This document shows, piece after piece, positions 35,362 to 43,350 of a stretch of DNA of 51,963 nucleotides. Position 1 is the stretch's first letter. Each line of letters begins with the position of its first letter. The position numbers and the translations under genes are program-made. The DNA lies in the NCBI GenBank assembly GCA_949292025.1, contig CASEYC010000008.1:1-51963 (forward strand), written 5' to 3'. A model generated the notes under the pieces. That model was not told where the DNA came from. It saw only the letters and a list, made by a program, of their open reading frames with translations, and did no database searches. This DNA comes from an uncultured Bacteroides sp. GTDB taxonomy: Bacteria; Bacteroidota; Bacteroidia; Bacteroidales; Bacteroidaceae.

Positions 35362-37299
35362 ATGAAACTGAAACATATACTCTTTTGCTCGGCTCTCTTG
35401 CTGACGGGCACATCTTGCTCGGATTTCCTGGACAAGGAACCCATTTCTGACAATGTGGACGAAGGCTTCTTCACGGCCGAGACCCATTTGGAGCCTTATT
35501 GCAACATCATGTACGGGTTGTTCCCAGACCATGGAAGCGGCACAGGTTCGTTCGGCTACTTCACGACGGACACCAACAGTGACGACATGTCGGGAGTCAA
35601 CCAAAATGACAACTTCCTGCCCCAACGCATCCAAGTGGCTGCCAGCGGCAGTTATGCCAGCTTTGCGGACATCCGTACCGCCAACCTGTTCCTGACACGC
35701 ACAGAAGAAAACTTGGCCAACGGCACGCTGAGCAATACAAACAATGTCCGCCACTATATCGGCGAGATGTATTTCTTCCGGGCCACCATCTACTTCAACA
35801 TGATGAAAGCTTACGGCGACATGCCCATCGTGACCAAAGTGCTGACGGACGGAGATTATGCGGCCAATGTGGAAGCCAACCGCAGAAGACCCCGCAATGA
35901 AGTGGCCCGCTTCATCCTTGAAGACTTAGACCGTGCTATCGAGCGTTTGTACACCAAGGACAACAGTTTCACGGCCCATCGCCTGAACCGGGAATGCGCC
36001 TTGTTGTTCAAGTCCCGGGTGGCTTTATATGAAGCAACGTGGGAAATGTATCATGCAGGAACAGCCCGCGTGCCCGGCGGACCGGGATGGCCCGGAGATG
36101 CTTCCTCGTTTACGGCCAACCCGCAAGATGAGATAAACTTCTTCCTGGACCAAGCCATAGCTGCCGCCAAAGAAGTAGGAGATGCCTCTTCGTTGGTAGA
36201 AGATTATGCCAGCCTTTACAACTCTGACGACCTTTCCGGAGCAAGAAATGAAGTATTGTTGTGGCGCATGTACAGTGAGGATGCCAAGGTGCAGAACCAG
36301 GTGGTAGGTGCCACCCATGGCTATGCGGCTGTGGAAACCGCAGGCGGAACCTATATTTATTCCCACGGCAATTCCGTTGGTTTCACCCGTTCGCTGATAG
36401 ACAGCTATCTGATGGAAAACGGACTTCCCATTTATGCACAAGGCAGCGGTTACGAAGGCGATAAGAACATTTCGGATGTAATGACAGGACGCGACTACCG
36501 CCTGACTTCCTCCGTGGCCAAGCCCGGTGACAAGATTGTGGGAGACGTATATTTCCAGTATCCGGGCCTTGTGGCTGCTGGCGGCGGCATCGCCGTGACC
36601 AGCACCGGCTATATTCCCCGCAAGGGATGGCAAGACAATGGCGTGATCTTCAACAATCCGTCACCGTTGGCATTGCCGGTCTTCCGCGCGGCTGAAGCCT
36701 ACCTGAATTATATGGAAGCTTACTATCTGCGAAACAACAGACTGGATGACACTTGCGACAGATATTGGAAAGAATTGCGCCGGCGTGCAGATGTGGATGA
36801 GGATTACAACCAAACCATTGCGGCCACGGATTTGAGCAAGGAAATAGATTTGGCACGCTACTCCGGCACGACATTGGTGGATGCCACACTTTACAACATC
36901 CGCCGCGAACGCCGAAGCGAATTCATTGCCGATGGCATGCGCAAGGATGACTTGTACCGTTGGCGTTCTCTGGACATGATGCAGAACTATTGGCAAGAGG
37001 GCATCAATTATTGGGAAGAGTTCCACACGGAATTTGAAGCGGCTTGTGCAGCTTGCAACCTGAACTATACGACTCCCAATGACGCGGCAACCAGCAAGTA
37101 TTTGCGCCCTCAAGGCAGCAACCAATTGGTAAAAGACAACAACGGCTATTGCTTTGAAACGGCCAATTACCTTTCTCCGTTGTCATACGATGTATTCCGC
37201 ATGGCAACGCCCGAAGAAGGCGGAGATGTCTCCACTTCCGTGGTGTATCAGAACCCGGGGTGGCCAGTGGAAGCCGGCGGATTTGCCTTGACAGACTGA
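35362..37299 (+). CDS. SusD/RagB-like glycan-binding lipoprotein (PUL B)
   Basis: 645 residues, lipobox TGTSC with Cys19. SusD hallmarks: SDFLDKEPISD after the lipid anchor, YIGEMYFFRATIYFNMMKAYGDMP near 130-155 in the helical scaffold, and LPVFRAAEAYLNYMEAYYLRN near 435-455, followed by RRERRSEFIADGMRKDDLYRW (near 515-535), typical of the C-terminal part. Partner of the adjacent SusC. It would bind the PUL B ligand at the cell surface. Confidence 0.95.
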   Translation: MKLKHILFCSALLLTGTSCSDFLDKEPISDNVDEGFFTAETHLEPYCNIMYGLFPDHGSGTGSFGYFTTDTNSDDMSGVNQNDNFLPQRIQVAASGSYASFADIRTANLFLTRTEENLANGTLSNTNNVRHYIGEMYFFRATIYFNMMKAYGDMPIVTKVLTDGDYAANVEANRRRPRNEVARFILEDLDRAIERLYTKDNSFTAHRLNRECALLFKSRVALYEATWEMYHAGTARVPGGPGWPGDASSFTANPQDEINFFLDQAIAAAKEVGDASSLVEDYASLYNSDDLSGARNEVLLWRMYSEDAKVQNQVVGATHGYAAVETAGGTYIYSHGNSVGFTRSLIDSYLMENGLPIYAQGSGYEGDKNISDVMTGRDYRLTSSVAKPGDKIVGDVYFQYPGLVAAGGGIAVTSTGYIPRKGWQDNGVIFNNPSPLALPVFRAAEAYLNYMEAYYLRNNRLDDTCDRYWKELRRRADVDEDYNQTIAATDLSKEIDLARYSGTTLVDATLYNIRRERRSEFIADGMRKDDLYRWRSLDMMQNYWQEGINYWEEFHTEFEAACAACNLNYTTPNDAATSKYLRPQGSNQLVKDNNGYCFETANYLSPLSYDVFRMATPEEGGDVSTSVVYQNPGWPVEAGGFALTD

Positions 37300-37335
37300 T
37301 GCATTCTAAACTATATAGATTGATTTTGTAACAAG

Positions 37336-37377
37336 AGTGTGCCAAAGGTTGGTTTTTTTCCGTATCTTTGGCACACT
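37336..37377. promoter_or_regulatory. Perfect 12-bp inverted repeat overlapping the -7 box before GH29
   Basis: AGTGTGCCAAAG (37336-37347) and CTTTGGCACACT (37366-37377) flank an 18-bp loop with a T7 run. The right arm overlaps a full -7 match, TATCTTTG (37363-37370), placed 26 nt before the GH29 ATG. It could be a terminator hairpin for susCD read-through, an operator, or both. Confidence 0.55.
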
Positions 37378-37396
37378 TTATTTAATAAAGACCGGT

Positions 37397-38788
37397 ATGA
37401 AAATGAAAAAAGCATGGAACCTCCTGGGATGCCTGTTGCTCCCGCTCATCGCTTGTGCACAACAGCAAGCCCCTCTCCCCAATGACAATCAGCTGGCCTG
37501 GCACGAAGCCGAGATGGGCGTGGTGTTCCACTACGACCTGCACGTGTTCGACGGACAAGTATATGGGCAAGGGAACAACCGCATCAACCCGATAGAAGAC
37601 TACAACATCTTCAACCCCACCCAACTGGACACCGACCAATGGATAGAATCCGCCAAGGCGGCAGGCGCCAAGTTTGCCGTATTGACCGCCACCCATGAGA
37701 CGGGCTTCGGCTTGTGGCAGAGCGACGTGAATCCCTATTGCCTGAAGGCCGTGAAATGGCGCGACGGCAAGGGAGACATTGTGCGCGACTTTGTCAACTC
37801 CTGCCGCAAATACGGCATCCGACCGGGCATCTATGTGGGCATCCGCTGGAACTCGCTGCTAGGCATCCACAACTTCAAGGCCGAGGGCGACGGGGACTTT
37901 GCCCGCAACCGCCAGGCCTGGTACAAGCGCCTCTGCGAAAAGATGGTTACGGAACTCTGCACCCGCTACGGGGACCTGTTCCTGATATGGTTTGACGGTG
38001 GGGCCGATGACCCGAAAGGACTGGGACCCGATGTGGAACCCATCGTCAACAAGTATCAGCCCAACTGCCTGTTCTACCACAACGTGAACCGGGCGGACTT
38101 CCGCTGGGGAGGCTCGGAAAGCGGCACCGTGGGCTATCCCTGCTGGTCCACCTTCCCCACGCCCTACAGCCACAGCAACGCCACCGACGGCGTGCAGGCG
38201 CACAACGTGCTGCTGGCGCACGGAGACCCGGACGGCGGCTACTGGGTGCCAGCCATGGCGGACACGCCCTTGCGGGGATACAACGGACGCCACGAATGGT
38301 TTTGGGAACCGGGCGATGACGACAAGTCCCTCTATCCGCTGGACAACCTGATGGACATCTACGAGAAGTCGGTGGGCCGGAATGCTACGCTCATCGTCGG
38401 CCTCACGCCCAACCCGGACGGGGTGCTGCCCGCGGGCGACGTGGCACGGCTGGAAGAATGGGGCCGGGAAATCAACCGCCGCTTCGGAAAGCCACTGGCA
38501 CAGACTTCGGGCAACAAATCCCGCCTCAGCCTGTCCCTGAAAGGAACACAAACCGCCAATTACTATATCCTCCAGGAAGACCTCAGCCAAGGCCAGCGGA
38601 TACGGGCCTACCGGATAGAAGCCAAGGTGGGAGGAAAATGGAAGACCGTGGCAGAAGGCACTTCCGTGGGGCACAAGCGCATTGAGGCATTCGAACCGGT
38701 AGAGGCATCGGGCTTCCGCGTGGTGGTGGAGCAATGCAAGGGGACGCCCTGCATACGGAATTTCAGCATATACAACACTAATCACTAA
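37397..38788 (+). CDS. GH29 alpha-L-fucosidase (secreted) with C-terminal discoidin-like domain
   Basis: 463 residues from the ATG at 37397 (an upstream frame to 37337 crosses the promoter hairpin and lacks a signal). Signal peptide ends LIACA-Q. GH29 TIM barrel about 35-350: HYDLHVFDGQ near the start, AKFAVLTATHETGFGLW (the conserved HxxGF region), and LFLIWFDGGAD with the predicted nucleophile Asp near residue 200, then NRADFRWGGSESG. The last 110 residues (AYRIEAKVGGKW... VVVEQCKGTPCIRNFSIY) resemble a galactose-binding F5/8-type-C domain. The enzyme removes alpha-L-fucose. Linkage preference cannot be read from sequence. Confidence 0.92.
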   Translation: MKMKKAWNLLGCLLLPLIACAQQQAPLPNDNQLAWHEAEMGVVFHYDLHVFDGQVYGQGNNRINPIEDYNIFNPTQLDTDQWIESAKAAGAKFAVLTATHETGFGLWQSDVNPYCLKAVKWRDGKGDIVRDFVNSCRKYGIRPGIYVGIRWNSLLGIHNFKAEGDGDFARNRQAWYKRLCEKMVTELCTRYGDLFLIWFDGGADDPKGLGPDVEPIVNKYQPNCLFYHNVNRADFRWGGSESGTVGYPCWSTFPTPYSHSNATDGVQAHNVLLAHGDPDGGYWVPAMADTPLRGYNGRHEWFWEPGDDDKSLYPLDNLMDIYEKSVGRNATLIVGLTPNPDGVLPAGDVARLEEWGREINRRFGKPLAQTSGNKSRLSLSLKGTQTANYYILQEDLSQGQRIRAYRIEAKVGGKWKTVAEGTSVGHKRIEAFEPVEASGFRVVVEQCKGTPCIRNFSIYNTNH

Positions 38789-38801
38789 ACACCTTCTCCT
38801 T

Positions 38802-40361
38802 ATGAACAAGTATTTAGTATCGGCCTTGTCATTGGCCTCCTTGGTCCCGGCAAACGCCCATCCGGGAAAAGACACAACACCGGCACAAGCAAACGAAGCG
38901 AAACGCCCGAACATCATCCTGTTCCTGGTGGACGACATGGGATGGCAGGACACGTCGCTCCCCTTTTGGACGGAAAGGACACCCTACAACGAGATGTTCG
39001 AAACGCCCAACATGGAGCGCCTGGCCGAAAAGGGCATGATGTTCACCCAGGCGTATGCCTGCAACATCAGTTCGGCCACCCGCTGCAGCCTCATCACCGG
39101 GGCCAACAATGCCCGCCACCGGGTGACCAACTGGACGCTGGAACGCGACAAGACCACAGACCGGAAGAGCGCCACCCTGGAACTGCCGGACTGGAACTAC
39201 AACGGCGTGAGCCAGGTGGAAGGCACCCCCAACACGTATGTGGGGACCTCGTTTGTGGACCTCCTGCGCCAAAGCGGCTATCACACCATCCACTGCGGCA
39301 AGGCGCACTGGGGAGCCATCGACACTCCGGGAGAGAATCCCACGCACTGGGGGTTCGAGGTGAACATCGCCGGCCATGCCGCCGGGGGACTGGCCACCTA
39401 CCTGAGCGAACGCAACTATGGGCACACGCGCGACGGGAAGGCCTATTCGCTGATGTCCATCCCCGGCCTGGAGGACTACTGGGGCACCGGCATCTTTGCC
39501 ACGGAGGCACTGACCCGCGAGGCCATCAAGGCATTGGACAAGGCCAAGCAATACAACCAGCCCTTCTACCTGTACATGGCCCACTATGCGGTGCACGTGC
39601 CGGTGGACAAGGACATGCGCTTCTTCCCCAAGTATGTGCGCAAGGGACTGAGCGACAAGGAAGCCGCCTACGCATCGCTGGTGGAAGGCATGGACAAGAG
39701 CCTGGGCGACTTGATGGACTGGCTGGAGAAGAACGGCGAGGCGGACAACACCATCTTCATCTTCATGAGCGACAATGGCGGACTGGCCGCGGAACCGGCC
39801 TGGAGGGACGGGGAGACGCACACCCAGAATGCCCCGCTGAAGAGCGGCAAAGGCTCGCTGAACGAGGGCGGCATCCGCGAACCGATGATTGTCTGCTGGC
39901 CCGGCGTGGTGAAGCCCGGCACCCGTTGCGACAAGTATGTGATGATTGAAGACTTCTACCCCAGCCTGCTCGAGATGGCCGGCGTGGACCCCAAGGAAAG
40001 CCAAAGCCCCGTGGACGGCGTCAGCTTCCTGCCGCTGCTGAAAGGCACGGGAGACCCCTCCAAAGGCCGGGCACTGGTGTGGAACTTCCCCAACATCTGG
40101 GGGAATGACGGGCCGGGCATCAACCTGAACTGCGCCATCCGCAAGGACGACTGGAAGCTGATTTACTACTACGAAACGGGCAAGAAGGAGTTGTACAACA
40201 TCCCGCAGGACATTGGCGAAAAGCATGACCTGGCAGCCGAACATCCCGACATCGTGCGGAAGCTCTCGAAGGAACTGGGAGAATACCTGCGCAAGGTCGA
40301 TGCGCAACGGCCTTCGTTCAAGGCAAGCGGGAAGCCTTGCCCGTGGCCGGACGAGGTGTAA
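38802..40361 (+). CDS. Family S1 sulfatase, serine-type (PUL B)
   Basis: 519 residues, signal peptide about 1-19 (VPANA-H). Asp44-Asp45 (FLVDDMGW) binds the metal. The maturation motif is S90-S-A-T-R94 then CSLITG, so Ser90 is the predicted formylglycine precursor, with Ala in place of the usual Pro. Further conserved parts: GKAHWG (near 167), HYAVHVP and MSDNGG (near 325). It starts 13 bp after GH29 and would remove sulfate from the same glycan, for example sulfated mucin or fucan. Substrate position is not inferable from motifs. Maturation would depend on an anSME encoded elsewhere. Confidence 0.92.
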   Translation: MNKYLVSALSLASLVPANAHPGKDTTPAQANEAKRPNIILFLVDDMGWQDTSLPFWTERTPYNEMFETPNMERLAEKGMMFTQAYACNISSATRCSLITGANNARHRVTNWTLERDKTTDRKSATLELPDWNYNGVSQVEGTPNTYVGTSFVDLLRQSGYHTIHCGKAHWGAIDTPGENPTHWGFEVNIAGHAAGGLATYLSERNYGHTRDGKAYSLMSIPGLEDYWGTGIFATEALTREAIKALDKAKQYNQPFYLYMAHYAVHVPVDKDMRFFPKYVRKGLSDKEAAYASLVEGMDKSLGDLMDWLEKNGEADNTIFIFMSDNGGLAAEPAWRDGETHTQNAPLKSGKGSLNEGGIREPMIVCWPGVVKPGTRCDKYVMIEDFYPSLLEMAGVDPKESQSPVDGVSFLPLLKGTGDPSKGRALVWNFPNIWGNDGPGINLNCAIRKDDWKLIYYYETGKKELYNIPQDIGEKHDLAAEHPDIVRKLSKELGEYLRKVDAQRPSFKASGKPCPWPDEV

Positions 40362-40370
40362 GTTGATTTC

Positions 40371-40423
40371 TTGACGCGGATGACGCAGATGGCACCATCA
40401 CCCACCTGCACCATCCGCGTCAA
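40371..40423. terminator. Convergent hairpin terminator between the sulfatase and DNA alkylation repair genes
   Basis: Perfect 12-bp arms TTGACGCGGATG (40371-40382) and CATCCGCGTCAA (40412-40423). The loop carries further partial pairing (GATGGCACCATC). The GACGCGGAT wording recalls the dispersed repeats at 17445 and 45858. Its position between two convergent gene ends supports bidirectional termination. Confidence 0.6.
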
Positions 40424-40454
40424 AGTTTGTCAAAGCCCTGTGCTCTGCCAAACA

Positions 40455-41276
40455 TCAACGTTCCATATACTCCTTTCTCTCCTCCGGCGACAACTTCTCT
40501 ATGGCATAACGCAGCATCGTGCGGGGCATTCGCCGGGCAAAACTGTCCAACAGGGCTTTCAAGAAGCGTTCATCATGCTTGCCCATCTCGCGCAGCATCC
40601 AGCCCATCGCCTTTTGGTTGAGGTCGTGCATACGCGTGGCATTCGGCTTGGCACCGGGTTTGGAGGAAAGCGCATTCCAAGAAAGATAATTCGGAAATAG
40701 CACCAGAATCGTACTGAAATCGCCCCGCCGGATAAGGGGAAGATTGGAAACGATGCCGATACGTTGCTCCCAGATGGAAGGGCTTTTGTAATAATCGGAA
40801 AAACGAGCGTTGAATTTCCGATAGGTGTCCGAGTGCTTCAGCGCCTCTTCGATAAATTCCCCTATGATGTAGGGCGCGCTGAGGTCCACCAGATCCCAGT
40901 TGTTGATGCGGTCGGTATGGTCCATATAGAAATAGACAATCTCCTTGCGCTCCTCCGGGGCGGCTTTCTTGAAACGCTCCACCAGCATCAGCAGGGCGCA
41001 AAGGCGACACTCGTGCCACGGGCTTTTCAGGAGGCATTTGGCCACCGGCAGGGGTTCGTCCTTGTGGGCTTTGGCCACCCGGCGGACATCGGGCACCACG
41101 ATGCCCAGGAATTGGTCGCCCTCGCCATACTCCCCCTTTCCAGTCTTGAAGAAGCGGGGCAGGTATTCGCGCTTTTCAGGGTTAACGTAAGTTTCCAGTT
41201 CGCTTTGGATGGCTGCTGCGCGAAAGGCGGCATCGGCAGCCGAAAGATTCAATGCGGGTATTTCTACAGAAGACAT
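40455..41276 (-). CDS. DNA alkylation repair protein, AlkD-like HEAT-repeat glycosylase
   Basis: 273 residues from the ATG at 41276; a GTG start at 41339 is possible but would overlap the preceding relic frame and adds a low-complexity tail. All-helical HEAT-like DNA alkylation repair family: LPRFFKTGKGEYGEGDQFLG (near 35), WHECRLCALLMLVERF (near 95), NNWDLVDLSAPYIIGEF (near 130, with the Trp and Asp positions typical of the active cleft), WEQRIGIVSN (near 170). AlkD-type enzymes excise N3/N7-alkylated purines. The gene appears to be transcribed from the promoter of the small AAA-family relic directly upstream (44 nt). Confidence 0.88.
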   Translation of the reverse strand: MSSVEIPALNLSAADAAFRAAAIQSELETYVNPEKREYLPRFFKTGKGEYGEGDQFLGIVVPDVRRVAKAHKDEPLPVAKCLLKSPWHECRLCALLMLVERFKKAAPEERKEIVYFYMDHTDRINNWDLVDLSAPYIIGEFIEEALKHSDTYRKFNARFSDYYKSPSIWEQRIGIVSNLPLIRRGDFSTILVLFPNYLSWNALSSKPGAKPNATRMHDLNQKAMGWMLREMGKHDERFLKALLDSFARRMPRTMLRYAIEKLSPEERKEYMER

Positions 41277-41320
41277 TGGTTGTTTATTATCAAAGTTTAT
41301 ATCGTTAATTTTGTTCGTCT

Positions 41321-41449
41321 CTACATTTTTACCAGCCACTTCTCAATGTTCCTTATGCGGTTATTGAAATTTACTCCTACTTTGTAACAATAGCCTTCTT
41401 TTCGGATGACTTCGAAGGTCTGTATGCCTATCGGATAAAGTCTGTTCAT
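41321..41449 (-). pseudogene. 42-codon internal-deletion relic of the AAA/PD-(D/E)XK family
   Basis: Reading left from the ATG at 41449: the first 22 codons (MNRLYPIGIQTFEVIRKEGY, C, Y) match residues 1-22 of the copy at 24899. The frame then jumps directly to KVGVNFNNRIRNIEKWLVKM and a TAG stop, matching the last 20 residues (497-516) of that protein. About 474 codons between are gone and the frame is kept. The shared TAC codon at both break points suggests a short-homology deletion. The promoter box TAACTTTG (41483-41490, minus) and flanking words match those of the full-length copy. It now forms a short leader frame before the alkylation repair gene. Confidence 0.85.
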
Positions 41450-41482
41450 GCCGGTTTCCTTTAAGGGTTTTCGATTGTAGTA

Positions 41483-41490
41483 CAAAGTTA
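41483..41490 (-). promoter_or_regulatory. -7 box (TAACTTTG) of the relic, probably driving the alkylation repair gene
   Basis: Same box and surrounding words as before the full-length copy at 24899, 33 nt before the relic's ATG. No other convincing box lies between it and the repair gene's ATG at 41276. Confidence 0.5.
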
Positions 41491-41614
41491 GGGATTTTGC
41501 GGGATTGCGGGAATAGTTGCCGTAAAATTTGTGGGGGTAATGGGAAGGTTCGCATCAAAATCGCGTATTTTGCCCTGACGAAGTTTTCTTTTTATACTCA
41601 AATTCGTAGAAATC

Positions 41615-42826
41615 ATGGCAACAGTAAAGATCAAATTCCGCCCTTCGAGGGTGGCAGGCAGAGAAGGGACATTATATTTTCAGGTTGTACATCATCGGGG
41701 TGTCCGGCAAATCCGTACGGGGCATCGGATATTCGCGGAGGAATGGGAGAATGGCAAAATACGGTATCTGGATCGGGACATACAGCCGGGGCGTGCCCAT
41801 TATCTCAAAAACGTGGAGCGTCGGTTGTTTGCTGACAGGGACAGGCTGCTCGCTTTGATTCGGCGGTTGGAGCGGGCAGGGGTGGCCTATACGGTCGAAC
41901 AAGTTGTCAATGCCTATTGGGCTGCTGGTGAAGATGAAGGCCGGCTCTGTGTCTTTGTCCGGGCTGTGGTTCAGCAATTGAAGCGAATCGGGAAAACACG
42001 CCTTTCGGAAACCTATACTTCCTCGATGAACAGTTTTATGCGTTTCCGTGGGGAGCTGGGGGATGTGCGTCTTGATGAGATCACTTCGGGCATGATGATG
42101 GAGTATGAAGCCTATTTGAAGGGCTTGGGACTGGTGCCCAACACCACCTCGTTCTATATGCGCAACCTGCGGGCCATTTACAATCGCGCCGTGGACAAAG
42201 GGCTGACGGAGGATGGCGCGCCGTTCAAGCATGTATATACTGGTGTGGAGAAAACGGCCAAGCGGGCTGTGTCATCCCAAATCATCGGGGAGATCAAAGC
42301 GTTGGACTTGTCTCAAAATTCGTCGTTGGAACAGGCGCGTGACTTTTTTATGTTCAGTTTCTACACGAGGGGCATGTCCTTTGTCGACATGGCCTTTCTG
42401 AAGAAAACCGATTTGCAAAACGGGACGTTGGTTTACCGGAGGCAAAAGACGGAACAACAATTGTGCATCAAGTGGGAAAAGCCCATGCAGGATATTGTGG
42501 ATAAGTACCACGACCCTCGTTCGCCTTATCTTCTGCCCATTATCCGTGTGCCCGGCAGTGAAGAGAGGAGGCAGTATCTGAATGCCATGCACCGGATGAA
42601 TTTCTATTTGAAGGGTATTGGCGAGCGGGTGAAATCCCCTGTCCGTTTGACCTCTTATGTGGCTCGCCACGGATGGGCCAGCATTGCCCAAAGCCGGAAT
42701 GTGCCGATTGCTGTCATCAGCGAAGCTATGGGGCATGATTCCGAGAACACCACACGTATCTACTTGGCTTCTTTGGATTCGTCGCTGGTGGACAAGGCCA
42801 ACAGTACCGTGATTTATTCCATATAG
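41615..42826 (+). CDS. Tyrosine recombinase/integrase associated with a capsule locus promoter switch
   Basis: 403 residues. N-terminal arm-type and core-binding SAM-like domains (about 1-215) and a catalytic domain (about 216-395) with Arg252 (YTRGMS), Lys278 (RRQKTE), Arg351 (SYVARHGW), His374 (AMGHDS) and nucleophile Tyr383 (RIYLAS). The first His of the HxxR box is Tyr348, a substitution I recall in Bacteroidota recombinases placed before capsule loci. Such enzymes invert nearby promoter segments to phase-vary capsules. The neighbouring 25-bp inverted repeats start 84 bp downstream and are the obvious target. Confidence 0.9.
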   Translation: MATVKIKFRPSRVAGREGTLYFQVVHHRGVRQIRTGHRIFAEEWENGKIRYLDRDIQPGRAHYLKNVERRLFADRDRLLALIRRLERAGVAYTVEQVVNAYWAAGEDEGRLCVFVRAVVQQLKRIGKTRLSETYTSSMNSFMRFRGELGDVRLDEITSGMMMEYEAYLKGLGLVPNTTSFYMRNLRAIYNRAVDKGLTEDGAPFKHVYTGVEKTAKRAVSSQIIGEIKALDLSQNSSLEQARDFFMFSFYTRGMSFVDMAFLKKTDLQNGTLVYRRQKTEQQLCIKWEKPMQDIVDKYHDPRSPYLLPIIRVPGSEERRQYLNAMHRMNFYLKGIGERVKSPVRLTSYVARHGWASIAQSRNVPIAVISEAMGHDSENTTRIYLASLDSSLVDKANSTVIYSI

Positions 42827-42910
42827 TTTGGGGGCAGGATAATGGGTGGACAGGGAGGCTTAAGAATTTGGCCTTTAGGGACTCTGATAGAGCTGTTTAT
42901 CGGGGCAATG

Positions 42911-42935
42911 CATCTCTTCGTAAGAGATGTATTCC
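42911..42935 (+). repeat. Invertible promoter segment: left 25-bp inverted repeat
   Basis: The 25-bp sequence starts CATCTCTTCGTAAGAGATG (itself a near-palindrome with 8-bp arms around CGT). Its exact reverse complement is at 43116-43140. Homology continues as GAGGCA after a 2-bp offset. Two perfect 25-bp repeats 180 bp apart, beside a tyrosine recombinase gene and ahead of upxY, define a classical capsule promoter switch. Confidence 0.88.
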
Positions 42936-42941
42936 AAGAGG

Positions 42942-42949
42942 CAAAATTA
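42942..42949 (-). promoter_or_regulatory. -7 box (TAATTTTG) inside the invertible segment, facing left
   Basis: The only full TAnnTTTG match I find within the segment reads leftwards, toward the recombinase, immediately inside the left repeat. Inverting the segment about its repeats would move it to about 43102-43109, reading right into the upxY leader. The sequence as given is therefore probably the OFF orientation for the capsule operon. No clear -33 element. Confidence 0.55.
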
Positions 42950-43115
42950 CGAACTTTTATTGTAACTCAGTGATAAAAAGAGGGAAATTTGACTGGAAGC
43001 ATAATTTTTAACATCTATGAAATATGATTTTATCCTACAAATGTTTTGCAGCTTACGAATCATGCAACTTAGAAACATCCAGATAATCAAATATTTATAT
43101 CTGCTTATCTGCCTC

Positions 43116-43140
43116 GGAATACATCTCTTACGAAGAGATG
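43116..43140 (-). repeat. Invertible promoter segment: right 25-bp inverted repeat
   Basis: Exact reverse complement of 42911-42935. It is preceded by TGCCTC, the counterpart of GAGGCA next to the left copy. The capsule transcript in the ON state would start within or just after this repeat. Confidence 0.88.
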
Positions 43141-43350
43141 TGTTTATGTTGGCATATAAATGCCTGCAAAACAACAAATGGTGAAAAGACCTTTAGAAGC
43201 CAGGTATGGATATTAAAGTTGCGGGAGTTTCCGAACTTTTTGCCTTAGTCAGTGTAACTGCTTGTCCCTCAGTTGAATGTGGGGTTTGCAGGATTGGGCG
43301 TATTAGCCCTTTCTGAAAGGTCTTTGGTAATTCAACAAGCTATATAGGCC

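Larger units (their letters stand above)
42827..43350. other. Non-coding control region of the capsule locus (invertible promoter plus upxY leader)
   Basis: A 524-bp AT-rich region without a credible gene. It contains the left inverted repeat, an inward 180-bp segment with a leftward -7 box, the right inverted repeat, and then about 210 bp (43141-43350) of untranslated leader before upxY. Such leaders are the known site of action of UpxY-type antiterminators. The TTACGAA/TTCGTAA core word occurs four times: inside both repeats and at 42947-42953 and 43053-43059. Confidence 0.75.

Noticed and set aside
42827-43350. Search for tRNA or a small gene in the capsule control region
   Set aside because: No cloverleaf-like sequence and no credible frame; the AT-rich content is explained by the invertible promoter and upxY leader.
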